NCBI GenBank assembly: GCA_964547105.1
Contig: CAZJLO010000053.1
Span: 1 to 12,891, forward strand
Direction: 5' to 3'
DNA length: 12,891 bases
Source of the DNA: RXOA01 sp964547105
GTDB taxonomy: Bacteria > Bipolaricaulota > Bipolaricaulia > UBA7950 > UBA9294
Part shown: positions 1 to 6,897 of the stretch, piece after piece
How the letters are laid out: every line of letters begins with the position of its first letter
How positions within the stretch are numbered: position 1 is the first letter of the stretch
Program-made: the position numbers and the translations under genes
Notes under the pieces: generated by a model
Seen by the model: the letters and a program-made list of their open reading frames with translations, nothing else
The model's database searches: none
Told to the model about the DNA's origin: nothing

Positions 1-706
1 GCCCGCTCACGATCCCGTAGGTCAACAGATCGCCGTCCGGTTCGGTCGCGGTCAGTGTGATCGGCAGAGCCGTGTCCTCCTGCACTGTCGCCAACTGATC
101 ATTCGCAACCGGCGGATCGTTCACCGGCGTCACGGTCACTTCCACAAGAGCCGATGCAGCATTCCCGCTGCAGTCCTCGATCGTGTAGGAGAACGTGTCC
201 GTCCCGTCGAATCCAGCCGGTGGCGTGTAGCGGACCTGCCCGTTCTCCTCGACGGCCATGCCGAACGTAGGCGTTCCGATCGTGATCAGGGTCGGCGAAG
301 GATCGCACGCGTCGGCGTCATTTCCAAGGACGTCGATCAGAACCGAGACATCTTCGTCCGTCGTTGCCGTGTCGTCGCCGGCTTGCGGCGGCGTCGCATC
401 CACAATCGTGAGCGTCGCCGTTCGTTGGGCAGCGTTCCCGCACGCATCGGTCGCCGTAAAGGTGACAACAGCCAACCCGGTCCCGGGGCAGCTCCCGGTC
501 AGTCCAGCGTAGTCGTTGCCAACCGTAGCCGAGTTACAAGCATCTGTGCCGATTGCCAAAGCCAACCACGAGGCAATGTCAGCCGCGTTGCCTCCGCCGT
601 CGCATTCAAATTGCGCACTCGAAACCGTGAGCACCGGAGGAACGGTGTCAACAATGGTGATCGTCTGGACCCCGTTGGCCACGTTTCCGCAGGCATCGGT
701 AGCTGT
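1..706 (-). CDS. Large surface protein, internal segment (HYR and tandem-95 repeats), partial at both ends
   Basis: Reading from base 706 downward there are 235 codons without a stop, open at both ends. The translation begins with TATDACGN, the end of an HYR-type immunoglobulin-fold repeat, and continues through QTITIVD and VPPVLTVSS. A second TATDACGN block follows, then a tandem-95/cadherin-like repeat recognisable from TDEDVSVLIDVLGNDAD, YTPPAGFDGTDTFSYTI and TPVNDPPVAND. The start of another such repeat (QEDTALPITLTATEPDGD) runs off the window. Such domains are typical of secreted or cell-surface adhesins; no enzyme domain is visible. It is almost certainly the continuation of the gene at 723-1943: joining the CTGT at 703-706 to the CTGT at 770-773 gives an unbroken WTATDACGN motif in frame. 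The ligand, cell-wall anchor and C-terminus cannot be seen. Confidence 0.8.
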
Positions 707-716
707 NNNNNNNNNN
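707..716. other. Assembly gap (10 N)
   Basis: Ten consecutive N bases. The two coding segments on either side are in different frames if the Ns are counted as real bases. The run is therefore best read as a placeholder of unknown true length between two contigs. Confidence 0.97.
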
Positions 717-769
717 GAATTTTTAGAAGGACTTTAACATGGCCCGGAATGCGTTGGCAAGTTTGTAAA
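717..769. mobile_element. Foreign-looking 53-base tail beside the gap; possible end of an insertion sequence or contig artefact
   Basis: This stretch is visibly more AT-rich than its surroundings and breaks the HYR repeat after the residues ILRLWT. Read on the minus strand it begins TTTACAAACTTGCC and soon reaches a stop codon. The plus-strand CTGT at 770-773, just outside the tail, is repeated at 703-706, just across the gap. Host coding sequence resumes perfectly if one copy is kept and everything between is removed. That fits an inserted element with a 4-base target duplication whose body is hidden in the gap. A contig-end artefact fits equally well. I do not recognise the terminus or any transposase in it. 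Confidence 0.35.
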
Positions 770-1943
770 CTGTCCACAATCGGAGAATCTGGCCGGTCGT
801 TCCGCCACACTGGTCCAGCGACGGCGTATCGGAGTAGGTGACGACCGGAGCGGGATCAGTGTCGTCCACGGCCGAGGCTTGTCCCGTCCGCGCGGGATCG
901 GTCGACTCACCACACTCCACGGTGATGTCAGTCGGCAAGCTCAGAACCGGAGAGGCCGCGTCGATTGCTACGAGGGTCGACGCTTGGTCGGTGCAGCCGT
1001 AAATGTTGGTGACGATCACGGTGTAGATGCCTGCGTCGTTCGCCGACGCGGTCGCGATTGTCGGATTCTGCTCGCTGCTGGCAAATCCGTCCGGCCCCGT
1101 CCAGCTGTAGCTGGTCCCGCCGGATGCGAAAAACTCGATTGTCTCACCAAGGCAATAGGGCCCACCGTTGCTCGCGCTTGCCGTTGTGTTGGCGCGTACG
1201 ACGACCGTGTCGGTGGCTGTGCCTGTCGCGCCCCCGGCATCCGTCACGGTCAGCTTCACAGTATAGGATCCCGGCCCAGCGTAAAGGTGGTTCGGGTTGG
1301 CCGAACTGCTCAATCCCCCGTCTCCGAAATCCCATCCGTAGGTGTAGGGTGTGTCTCCGCCGACGGTCTGATCGGTGAAACTGATCGCCGTCCCGTCGCA
1401 GACGGGGGCATCGGAGGTGAACCCAACCCCGAGCGGAGTCCCGCTTACCTGGATCCTGACCGACGAAGAGCACTTCGATGCCCTTGAAGCACATGTCGGT
1501 GGATCGACACAAGTTGAGGGGGAAGCGACCCACGAAACGATGACATCACGTAGTTCGATCACCTCGCCGCACGCAAATGACACGGACGACAAGAAAACCG
1601 GCGTCGTCCCGGGGGGAATCGTATCCGCGACACACGCATCAAACGACTTTCTGCGACTTCCATCAACATACAGATCGCCGATAAACCTCACATTGTACCG
1701 GCTGCTGCCCGTACCGTTGCTTAGGTCGATGTATAGACGCGCTGTAAGCGATTGACCTGCTGTACAGCTACTCGGGCCCACGAGGTACGCCTCGCTCGCC
1801 TCAACGTCTCCCGCCGAGCACTTCCAATTGCAGTTGGGATACACCGCTCCCTGCCCCATTGCCACATTTCCCGCAACCAACAGAACCACAAGGATTAGCC
1901 CGGCAACCATATTCCATCGGTGCGTTGTTGAACTCCACATCAT
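723..1943 (-). CDS. Secreted PKD/Ig/HYR-domain surface protein, N-terminal part (interrupted by gap)
   Basis: The start is placed at the ATG at 1943 (MMWSSTT) because a purine-rich ribosome-binding site, AGGGGGAAGGG, lies 5 bases upstream. An in-frame start at 1985 has no such support and would extend the signal peptide unusually. Residues 12-30 form a hydrophobic signal-peptide core with likely cleavage near AMG/Q. Residues 35-168 are a domain I cannot name, with eight cysteines at 38, 42, 60, 104, 125, 145, 151 and 158. A PKD domain spans about 172-250 (WDFGDGG at 204-210), an Ig-like domain about 251-328, and an HYR-type domain about 331-391. The last 15 residues and the TAA stop come from the suspicious 717-769 tail and are probably not part of the native gene. 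It is likely an exported adhesin or envelope protein; its ligand is unknown. Confidence 0.8.
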   Translation of the reverse strand: MMWSSTTHRWNMVAGLILVVLLVAGNVAMGQGAVYPNCNWKCSAGDVEASEAYLVGPSSCTAGQSLTARLYIDLSNGTGSSRYNVRFIGDLYVDGSRRKSFDACVADTIPPGTTPVFLSSVSFACGEVIELRDVIVSWVASPSTCVDPPTCASRASKCSSSVRIQVSGTPLGVGFTSDAPVCDGTAISFTDQTVGGDTPYTYGWDFGDGGLSSSANPNHLYAGPGSYTVKLTVTDAGGATGTATDTVVVRANTTASASNGGPYCLGETIEFFASGGTSYSWTGPDGFASSEQNPTIATASANDAGIYTVIVTNIYGCTDQASTLVAIDAASPVLSLPTDITVECGESTDPARTGQASAVDDTDPAPVVTYSDTPSLDQCGGTTGQILRLWTVYKLANAFRAMLKSF

Positions 1944-1948
1944 CGTTG

Positions 1949-1959
1949 CCCTTCCCCCT
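1949..1959 (-). promoter_or_regulatory. Ribosome-binding site of the surface-protein gene
   Basis: On the minus strand the sequence AGGGGGAAGGG lies five bases before the ATG at 1943. It supports that start over the longer in-frame alternative at 1985. Confidence 0.6.
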
Positions 1960-1976
1960 CGCTTCGTTGTGCATCC

Positions 1977-1982
1977 ATCATA
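1977..1982 (-). promoter_or_regulatory. Possible -10 box of the surface-protein gene
   Basis: TATGAT on the minus strand matches five of six bases of the sigma-70 -10 consensus and lies 33 bases before the start codon, in the 121-base spacer after the Nudix gene. No good -35 hexamer is found at 16-18 bases, so the call is weak. The spacer shows no clear hairpin-plus-T-run terminator either, so read-through from rpoB and the Nudix gene remains possible. Confidence 0.25.
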
Positions 1983-2064
1983 CAATCAACTGAGGAGAAC
2001 TGTTGGGGATGAGGGTCACAGGAGACTTCAGCAAACGAGACAGAAATGCCAGATAGGTGACTGA

Positions 2065-2538
2065 CTAGGCGACAACCCTGGCAGGAAGAGGATCCTGCAG
2101 GTGCCGCGCCGCCGCGATCAACACCGCCTGGTTCTGAGGGAACGCCTGCAGCAAGCGTACGCCGGCTTCCGCCGTTGCCCAAACCGCTTCCGTGTGCTCG
2201 GCCGACAGTGTGACCGCCTCGTGTTCGCATCGGCCCAGAAAGTAGACGGCGCACTTGGAGACGAGTTGCTGCCCGTCGCGGTAGGTGTATTCGATCGCCT
2301 GTCGAAAACCCGCCACCGGCACCACACGGCAGATGCCCGCCTCCTCGACCGTTTCACGAATTGCCGTTTCCAAATCGGACTCTCCTGCCTCCACGTGTCC
2401 CTTGGGGAAGCTCCAATGCCCGCCATTGCGGTGGCGAAGAAGGAGGTACTCGGTCGCACCGGATGGCGCGACGCGAAAAAGGACGAACCCGGCGGCGCGA
2501 ACTCGCACCGCCGGATCTTTCCGCTTAGATGATGTCAA
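2065..2538 (-). CDS. Nudix hydrolase, diadenosine tetraphosphatase-like
   Basis: This 157-residue protein has a complete Nudix box at about residues 46-68: GHVEAGE, then RETVEEAGI, matching the G-x5-E-x7-R-E-U-x-E-E-x-G-U pattern that binds the catalytic metal. The preceding LLLRHRNGGHWSFPKGHVE is characteristic of small asymmetric Ap4A hydrolases (MutT/NUDT2 group), which cut dinucleoside polyphosphates or similar pyrophosphates in the cytoplasm. The exact substrate cannot be read from sequence. The apparent start is TTG at 2538, inside the last codons of rpoB, giving a 14-base overlap that suggests translational coupling. A GTG at 2508 is an alternative start that would remove the overlap. 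The gene sits where rpoC is normally found, so it is probably co-transcribed with rpoB. Confidence 0.9.
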   Translation of the reverse strand: MTSSKRKDPAVRVRAAGFVLFRVAPSGATEYLLLRHRNGGHWSFPKGHVEAGESDLETAIRETVEEAGICRVVPVAGFRQAIEYTYRDGQQLVSKCAVYFLGRCEHEAVTLSAEHTEAVWATAEAGVRLLQAFPQNQAVLIAAARHLQDPLPARVVA

Positions 2539-5500
2539 TCTCGTGATCGTTCTTGTCGTAGATCAGAGGGTTCAGGCCAAGGCTGCGTAGCTCGCGAAGC
2601 AGCACGCGGAACGACTCCGGCAGGCCGGGATCCGGAAACTCCTCGCCTTTGAGGATCGCTTTGTACAGCTGGATCCGTCCTCGCGTGTCGTCCGACTTCA
2701 GCGTCAGCATCTCCTGCAACAGCGCCGACGCGCCGTACGCTTCAAGGGCCCATACCTCCATTTCTCCAAGCCGCTGTCCGCCAAACTGTGCTTTGCCTCC
2801 CAGTGGCTGTTGGGTGATCAGCGCGTACGGTCCGGTCGAGCGGGCGTGGATCTTCTCGTCGGCAATGTGTTCCAGCTTGAGAATGTACATATAGCCCACC
2901 GTGATCGGCCGCTTGAATGGTTCGCCGGTTCGTCCGTCACGTAGAACGACCTTCCCATCGTGGTCATCGCCGGCATCCAACCCGTGCTCCACGCGAACAT
3001 CGTGAAGCTCGTCGAGGATCTCTTCCTCTTGCGCTCCATCGAAGATCGGCGTCGCCACGAGTTCATTCTTGAGATGCGCCAGCCAGCCCAAGTTCGCTTC
3101 AAAGATCTGCCCCAGGTTCATCCGCGACGGCACACCCATCGGGTTGAGCACGATATCGACTGGCGTGCCATCCGGCAAGTACGGCATGTCCTCAACCGGG
3201 AAGACACGCGAGATGACGCCCTTGTTTCCGTGTCGCCCAGCAAGCTTGTCACCGATCGAGATCTTCTTGCGTTGCGCGACGAACACCTTGACCAGCTCAT
3301 TGACGCCAGCATCCAACTCGTCGCCCTGCTCGCGAAGGAATCGCTTGACCTTGATCACTTTGGCCGTTCCCGAAACGGGAGACATGCGGAGCGACGTATT
3401 CTTCACGTTTCTCGCCCGTTCTCCGAAGATCGATCGGAAGATCTTCTCTTCTGGCGTCGGTTCCGACTCCCCACGCGGTGTGATCTTGCCGACAAGAATG
3501 TCTCCGGTGCGAATGACCGTGCCCACGCGGACAATTCCATGCTCGTCCAGGTTCTTGAGGTCTTCCTTGGAGATGTTCGGGATGTCGGCAGTGATTTCTT
3601 CCGGCCCCAGCTTCGTCTCCTCCGCCTTGACCTCAAATTCCTGAATGTGAATCGAATCAAGCAGGTCTTCTCGGACCAATCGTTCGCTGACGACGATCGC
3701 GTCTTCGTAGTTGTACCCGTCGAACGGCATGATCCCGACAAGCAGGTTTCGCCCAAGCGCCAATTCCCCTAGGTCACTCGACGGTCCGTCCGCAAGCAGC
3801 GTCCCGACATGGACTTTGTCCCCTTCGCTCACAACCGGCCGCTGATGAAGGATCGTGTCTTGATTCGACCGCTCGTAGTTCACCAGATCGTAGTTGAAAC
3901 GCTTCCGTCCCTTTCGGATAACAATCTTGCTCGCGTCGACCTGCTCGACGGTACCATCCTCTTCCGACACGAGGAGCATCCCCGAATCCATTGCCGCTTG
4001 CCGCTCGACTCCGGTTCCGACAAGCGGTGCCTCGGGCCGGAGCAACGGAACCGACTGCCGTTGCATGTTTGCCCCCATCAGCGCGCGGTTCGAATCATCG
4101 TGCTCAAGGAACGGAATCAGCGTGGACGAAACGCCGACGAGTGCCTTTGGAGACACCCCGATGTAATCGACGTTCTCCGGGTTCTCATAGCGAACATCTT
4201 CCCGCCCGGTTCGGACCTCTACCCGCTCTCCAAGAAGTTTCCCATCATCGTCAATCGGCGTCGTGGCCGGAGCGATCCGATAGTTCTCCTCTTCGTCGGC
4301 CATCAGGTAGACGATATCATCGGTGGCAACACCGTTCTCCACCCGCCGGTAGGGTGCCACAAGGAATCCGAACTCGTTGATCTGAGCATACGTCGCCAGC
4401 GAAGTAATCAACCCGATGTTCTGCCCTTCAGGCGTTTCGATCGGGCAGATCCGCGCGTAGTGCGACGTGTGAACGTCGCGGACCTCGATCTTGGCCCGTC
4501 GCTTGGTCAGCCCGCCACCAAGTGCAGACAAGCGGCGTTTGTGCGTGAGTTCCGTCAGCGGATTGGTCTGCTCGAGGAACTGCGAGAACCTTCCGGTGTA
4601 GAAGAGCTGATTGATCGCACCCTGCACCGTCCGTGTCGAGATAAGCCTGCGGATGGTGTCTTTCTCATCCAAAGCATACTTCGACAGCTTGTCCCGAGCG
4701 ATTCGCGCCATTCGGACAAGCCCTGTGCGCAACGCATTCTCAGCAAGTTCGCCGGGCAGGCGAACCCGTTTGTTGGCCAAGTGGTCTTTTTCGTCGAGCA
4801 GTGCCTCGTTGGCCGGGACTTCCAGCAAGTACCGAATCGTTCGCACGATGTCCGCCAAATACAGCACCGGTTGGTGAAGCTCGATGCCCAGCTTCCGGTT
4901 CACCTTGAACCGGCCGACAGCGGAAAGATGGTAGCTCTGCGGGTGGAAGTAGAGGTTCTCGATATACTCACCCATCTGCGCCACCGACGCTCGATCGGAG
5001 GGGCGAAGCCGGTGGTAGACGAGACGGAGCGCTTCTTCCTGCGTTTGGATCTGATCATCCTCAAGCGTCTTCTGCACGAAGCGGTTCACAAACCGAACAG
5101 ATTCCAGCTTCGCGGACGCGATCGGTCCCAGATGCGCTTTCTCCAGCATCTGCCCCGCTTCGACGATCACGTCGTCGCCGTTCTTGATATCCTGTGAAGC
5201 TCGCGCTCCGATGTGAGGCTCGAGAGTTTCCACACTGACGGGAGACACATCGAATCCGTAGTAGGACATGATCCGCTTCTCATCGAGCCCCAGGGCCTTG
5301 AGAAGTGTCGTTGCCAGTACCCGGCCTTTTCGGTCGAGGTTCGCTCGCAACAGCATTCGCTTCGTATCCAGCGTAATCTCGAGCCACGCGCCCAGCTCAG
5401 GAAGCACATGTCCCTTGAACTGCTGTTTGTCCTCGCGCGTGAAGTAGACTCCGGGGGATCGCGTCAGCTCGTTGACAAGCGCATTCTCCGACCCGTTGAT

Positions 5501-5854
5501 GATGAACGTCCCACGGTTCGTCATCATCGGAAAATCGCCGATATAGAGCTCGGTCTCCTGAATCAGTCCACCCTCTTGCAGCAATCGAGCCGTTACCCGC
5601 AGCGGTTTCGAATAGGATAGATCCTTGTCCTTGCACTCACGCTCACTGTTCCGCGCCTCTCCAAGGTACGGATCGAGGAGTTCAAGAGACAAGCCATCCT
5701 TGCCGTGCCCAACGATCGGTGACACGTCAGCGAATGCCCGTTTGATTCCCTCTTCGACAAATCTCCCGAACGACTCCCTCACATCCCGCAGCAAGTACGG
5801 GGGAGGCAGAACCTCTTGGATGCGTCCGTAGGACTTTCGCTCTCTTTGCCTCAT
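2525..5854 (-). CDS. rpoB: DNA-directed RNA polymerase subunit beta
   Basis: At 1109 residues this is a compact beta subunit, shorter than the E. coli (1342) and B. subtilis (1193) proteins, so it lacks most lineage inserts. Landmark motifs are intact: SPGVYF in the N-terminal rifampicin-pocket segment, THKRRLSAL at 437-445, CPIETPEG at 470-477, NYEDAIVVSE at 715-724 (E717/D718 match E. coli E813/D814 near the active site), and GDKLAGRHGNKG at 868-879 (K870 and K878 match K1065 and K1073). The C-terminus has the usual GGKAQFGGQRLGEMEVWALEAYGA segment, split here as GGKAQFGGQRLGEMEVWAL plus EAYGA. Unusual points are a one-residue deletion in the normally invariant ALGPGGL loop (ALGGGL here, 444-449) and substitutions F423, E428, K451 and Q478. 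It follows rplL after a 111-base spacer with an attenuator-like hairpin. rpoC does not follow it. Confidence 0.98.
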   Translation of the reverse strand: MRQRERKSYGRIQEVLPPPYLLRDVRESFGRFVEEGIKRAFADVSPIVGHGKDGLSLELLDPYLGEARNSERECKDKDLSYSKPLRVTARLLQEGGLIQETELYIGDFPMMTNRGTFIINGSENALVNELTRSPGVYFTREDKQQFKGHVLPELGAWLEITLDTKRMLLRANLDRKGRVLATTLLKALGLDEKRIMSYYGFDVSPVSVETLEPHIGARASQDIKNGDDVIVEAGQMLEKAHLGPIASAKLESVRFVNRFVQKTLEDDQIQTQEEALRLVYHRLRPSDRASVAQMGEYIENLYFHPQSYHLSAVGRFKVNRKLGIELHQPVLYLADIVRTIRYLLEVPANEALLDEKDHLANKRVRLPGELAENALRTGLVRMARIARDKLSKYALDEKDTIRRLISTRTVQGAINQLFYTGRFSQFLEQTNPLTELTHKRRLSALGGGLTKRRAKIEVRDVHTSHYARICPIETPEGQNIGLITSLATYAQINEFGFLVAPYRRVENGVATDDIVYLMADEEENYRIAPATTPIDDDGKLLGERVEVRTGREDVRYENPENVDYIGVSPKALVGVSSTLIPFLEHDDSNRALMGANMQRQSVPLLRPEAPLVGTGVERQAAMDSGMLLVSEEDGTVEQVDASKIVIRKGRKRFNYDLVNYERSNQDTILHQRPVVSEGDKVHVGTLLADGPSSDLGELALGRNLLVGIMPFDGYNYEDAIVVSERLVREDLLDSIHIQEFEVKAEETKLGPEEITADIPNISKEDLKNLDEHGIVRVGTVIRTGDILVGKITPRGESEPTPEEKIFRSIFGERARNVKNTSLRMSPVSGTAKVIKVKRFLREQGDELDAGVNELVKVFVAQRKKISIGDKLAGRHGNKGVISRVFPVEDMPYLPDGTPVDIVLNPMGVPSRMNLGQIFEANLGWLAHLKNELVATPIFDGAQEEEILDELHDVRVEHGLDAGDDHDGKVVLRDGRTGEPFKRPITVGYMYILKLEHIADEKIHARSTGPYALITQQPLGGKAQFGGQRLGEMEVWALEAYGASALLQEMLTLKSDDTRGRIQLYKAILKGEEFPDPGLPESFRVLLRELRSLGLNPLIYDKNDHEIDII

Positions 5855-5867
5855 GGTCCCCCCGGCG

Positions 5868-5909
5868 AAAAAAGAAGCCTGCCCTAAGGCGACATGCGCC
5901 CTAAGGCAG
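5868..5909 (-). terminator. Attenuator / intrinsic terminator between rplL and rpoB
   Basis: On the minus strand CTGCCTTAGGGCG (5909-5897) and CGCCTTAGGGCAG (5891-5879) can form a 13-pair stem with two G-T wobbles and a five-base loop. A GC pair and then TTCTTTTTT follow, the usual layout of a Rho-independent terminator. It ends 13 bases before the rpoB ATG. Because rpoB has no room for its own promoter downstream of it, the element is best read as a partial terminator (attenuator). That is the same position as the rplL-rpoB attenuator of E. coli, which lowers polymerase-subunit expression relative to the ribosomal genes. Confidence 0.75.
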
Positions 5910-5912
5910 TCT

Positions 5913-5951
5913 GGAATCTCTCAAGGCGACTGCAGTCGAAACCGCGATTCC
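5913..5951 (-). other. Structured spacer RNA upstream of the attenuator (possible processing site)
   Basis: GGAATC at 5951-5946 pairs with GATTCC at 5918-5913, and inside lies a perfect 12-base palindrome, CGACTGCAGTCG (5927-5938). The element sits between the rplL stop and the attenuator stem. In E. coli the same spacer contains an RNase III cleavage site next to the attenuator. A similar role here is inferred from position only. Confidence 0.4.
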
Positions 5952-5965
5952 GCCTTGTCCGGCTA

Positions 5966-6343
5966 CTACTGGAGCTCAACTTCCGCGCCGGCAGCCTCCA
6001 GCTTCTCCTTGATGCTCGTCGCCTCGTCGCCACCGACACCTTCCTTGATCACGGCGGGCAAAGCGTCCACGATCTCTTTGCATTCCTTCAGGCCTTTCCC
6101 GGTGATCTCTTTGATCTCCTTGATGACCTGGATCTTCTTCTGACCGGCACTTGTCAGGACCACCTTCAGCGTATCCGGAGCGCCGCCACCTTCCTCCGCT
6201 GCCTCCCCCGGAGCCGCCGCGACGGCAACCGGCGCCGCCATCGCCGCAGAGACATTGAATCGCTCCTCAATCATCTCCACGAGGTCAGCCAGGTCCTTCA
6301 CGGACATGTTCTCGATTTCCTGAAGGATCTCTACCTTACCCAT
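5966..6343 (-). CDS. rplL: 50S ribosomal protein L7/L12
   Basis: This 125-residue stalk protein, present in several copies per ribosome, recruits EF-Tu, EF-G and other translational GTPases. The N-terminal dimerisation segment (residues 1-33, MGKVEILQEIENMSVKDLAD) is followed by an Ala/Gly/Pro-rich hinge (about 34-56) and the globular C-terminal domain with LTSAGQKKIQVIKEIKEITG and GLKECKEIVDALP. The ATG at 6343 is chosen because AGGAGG lies six bases upstream; a longer in-frame start at 6403 would add a non-homologous tail lying inside rplJ. The gene overlaps the rplJ end by eight bases, so the two are probably translationally coupled. The 111-base spacer to rpoB holds the attenuator. Confidence 0.97.
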   Translation of the reverse strand: MGKVEILQEIENMSVKDLADLVEMIEERFNVSAAMAAPVAVAAAPGEAAEEGGGAPDTLKVVLTSAGQKKIQVIKEIKEITGKGLKECKEIVDALPAVIKEGVGGDEATSIKEKLEAAGAEVELQ

Positions 6344-6887
6344 CTGCTTCCTCCTCTTGTGGCTGGTCGGCTCTCGGTTGCTTTGCAACTTCGCCAAGCA
6401 CAATCGCCAATTCGCGTATCTTAGCCTTCAACATCACTGCCAGCACCCGCATCGGGCTCGCCAACAACATCGCCAGCTTGGACAGCAACTCCTCGCGTGA
6501 CGGAAGCTGTGCATAACGCTTCAACTCCGCTTCGGCAACAAGTGCCCCTTCGAAAAGGCCGCCCCGAAGCTCGTAGTTCGGCGCGTATGCCTTTCGACAC
6601 TCCTCACTGACCTTGAACGCCGTGACCGGGTCATCGTATCCAACCGCTATGCCGATCGGACCTGAAATCAGTTCCGCAAGGTCATCCTTGCCCAGCTCAC
6701 GAACCGCAATCTGGGCCAAGCTGTCCTTGACCACACGGTAGGCTACGCCCGCACGGCTGAACTTCTGGCGCAGCTCGACCATTTGGTTGGCCGTCAACCC
6801 ACGGTAGTCGGCCAACACCAAGCCGGTGGCCTGTTCCAACACCTTTTTCAGGCGCTCGACTTCGTCAATCTTTGCTTGCGTCGGCAT
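6336..6887 (-). CDS. rplJ: 50S ribosomal protein L10
   Basis: This 183-residue protein forms the base of the ribosomal stalk. The N-terminal domain binds 23S rRNA (VLADYRGLTANQMVELRQ near residues 24-41), and the C-terminal helix (about 133-170, LASPMRVLAVMLKAKIRELA) carries the L7/L12 dimers. A charged tail (PQEEEADG) closes it. GGGAG lies just upstream of the ATG, and only ten bases separate it from rplA. In E. coli, L10 represses its own operon by binding a long leader in the rplA-rplJ spacer. There is no room for such a leader here, so any autoregulation must use another site. The stop codon lies within the rplL start region. Confidence 0.97.
   Translation of the reverse strand: MPTQAKIDEVERLKKVLEQATGLVLADYRGLTANQMVELRQKFSRAGVAYRVVKDSLAQIAVRELGKDDLAELISGPIGIAVGYDDPVTAFKVSEECRKAYAPNYELRGGLFEGALVAEAELKRYAQLPSREELLSKLAMLLASPMRVLAVMLKAKIRELAIVLGEVAKQPRADQPQEEEADG
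6350..6355 (-). promoter_or_regulatory. Ribosome-binding site of rplL
   Basis: AGGAGG lies six bases before the rplL ATG at 6343 and within the last codons of rplJ (Glu-Glu-Glu). It fixes the rplL start over the longer reading frame. Confidence 0.75.
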
Positions 6888-6897
6888 CGGATACTCC

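Noticed and set aside
717..769. Short plus-strand frame MARNALASL preceded by AGAAGGA, as a possible leader peptide
   Set aside because: Only nine codons, inside a suspicious tail beside an assembly gap, with nothing downstream for it to regulate.
1985..2064. Terminator after the Nudix gene
   Set aside because: No stable stem followed by a T-run could be found on the minus strand in this spacer.
3809..5197. Long plus-strand open frame of 462 codons opposite rpoB
   Set aside because: It is a mirror of the GC-rich rpoB coding strand, has no recognisable domain, and rpoB is certain on the other strand. Similar long plus-strand frames opposite rplA/rplK, nusG and tuf were dropped for the same reason.
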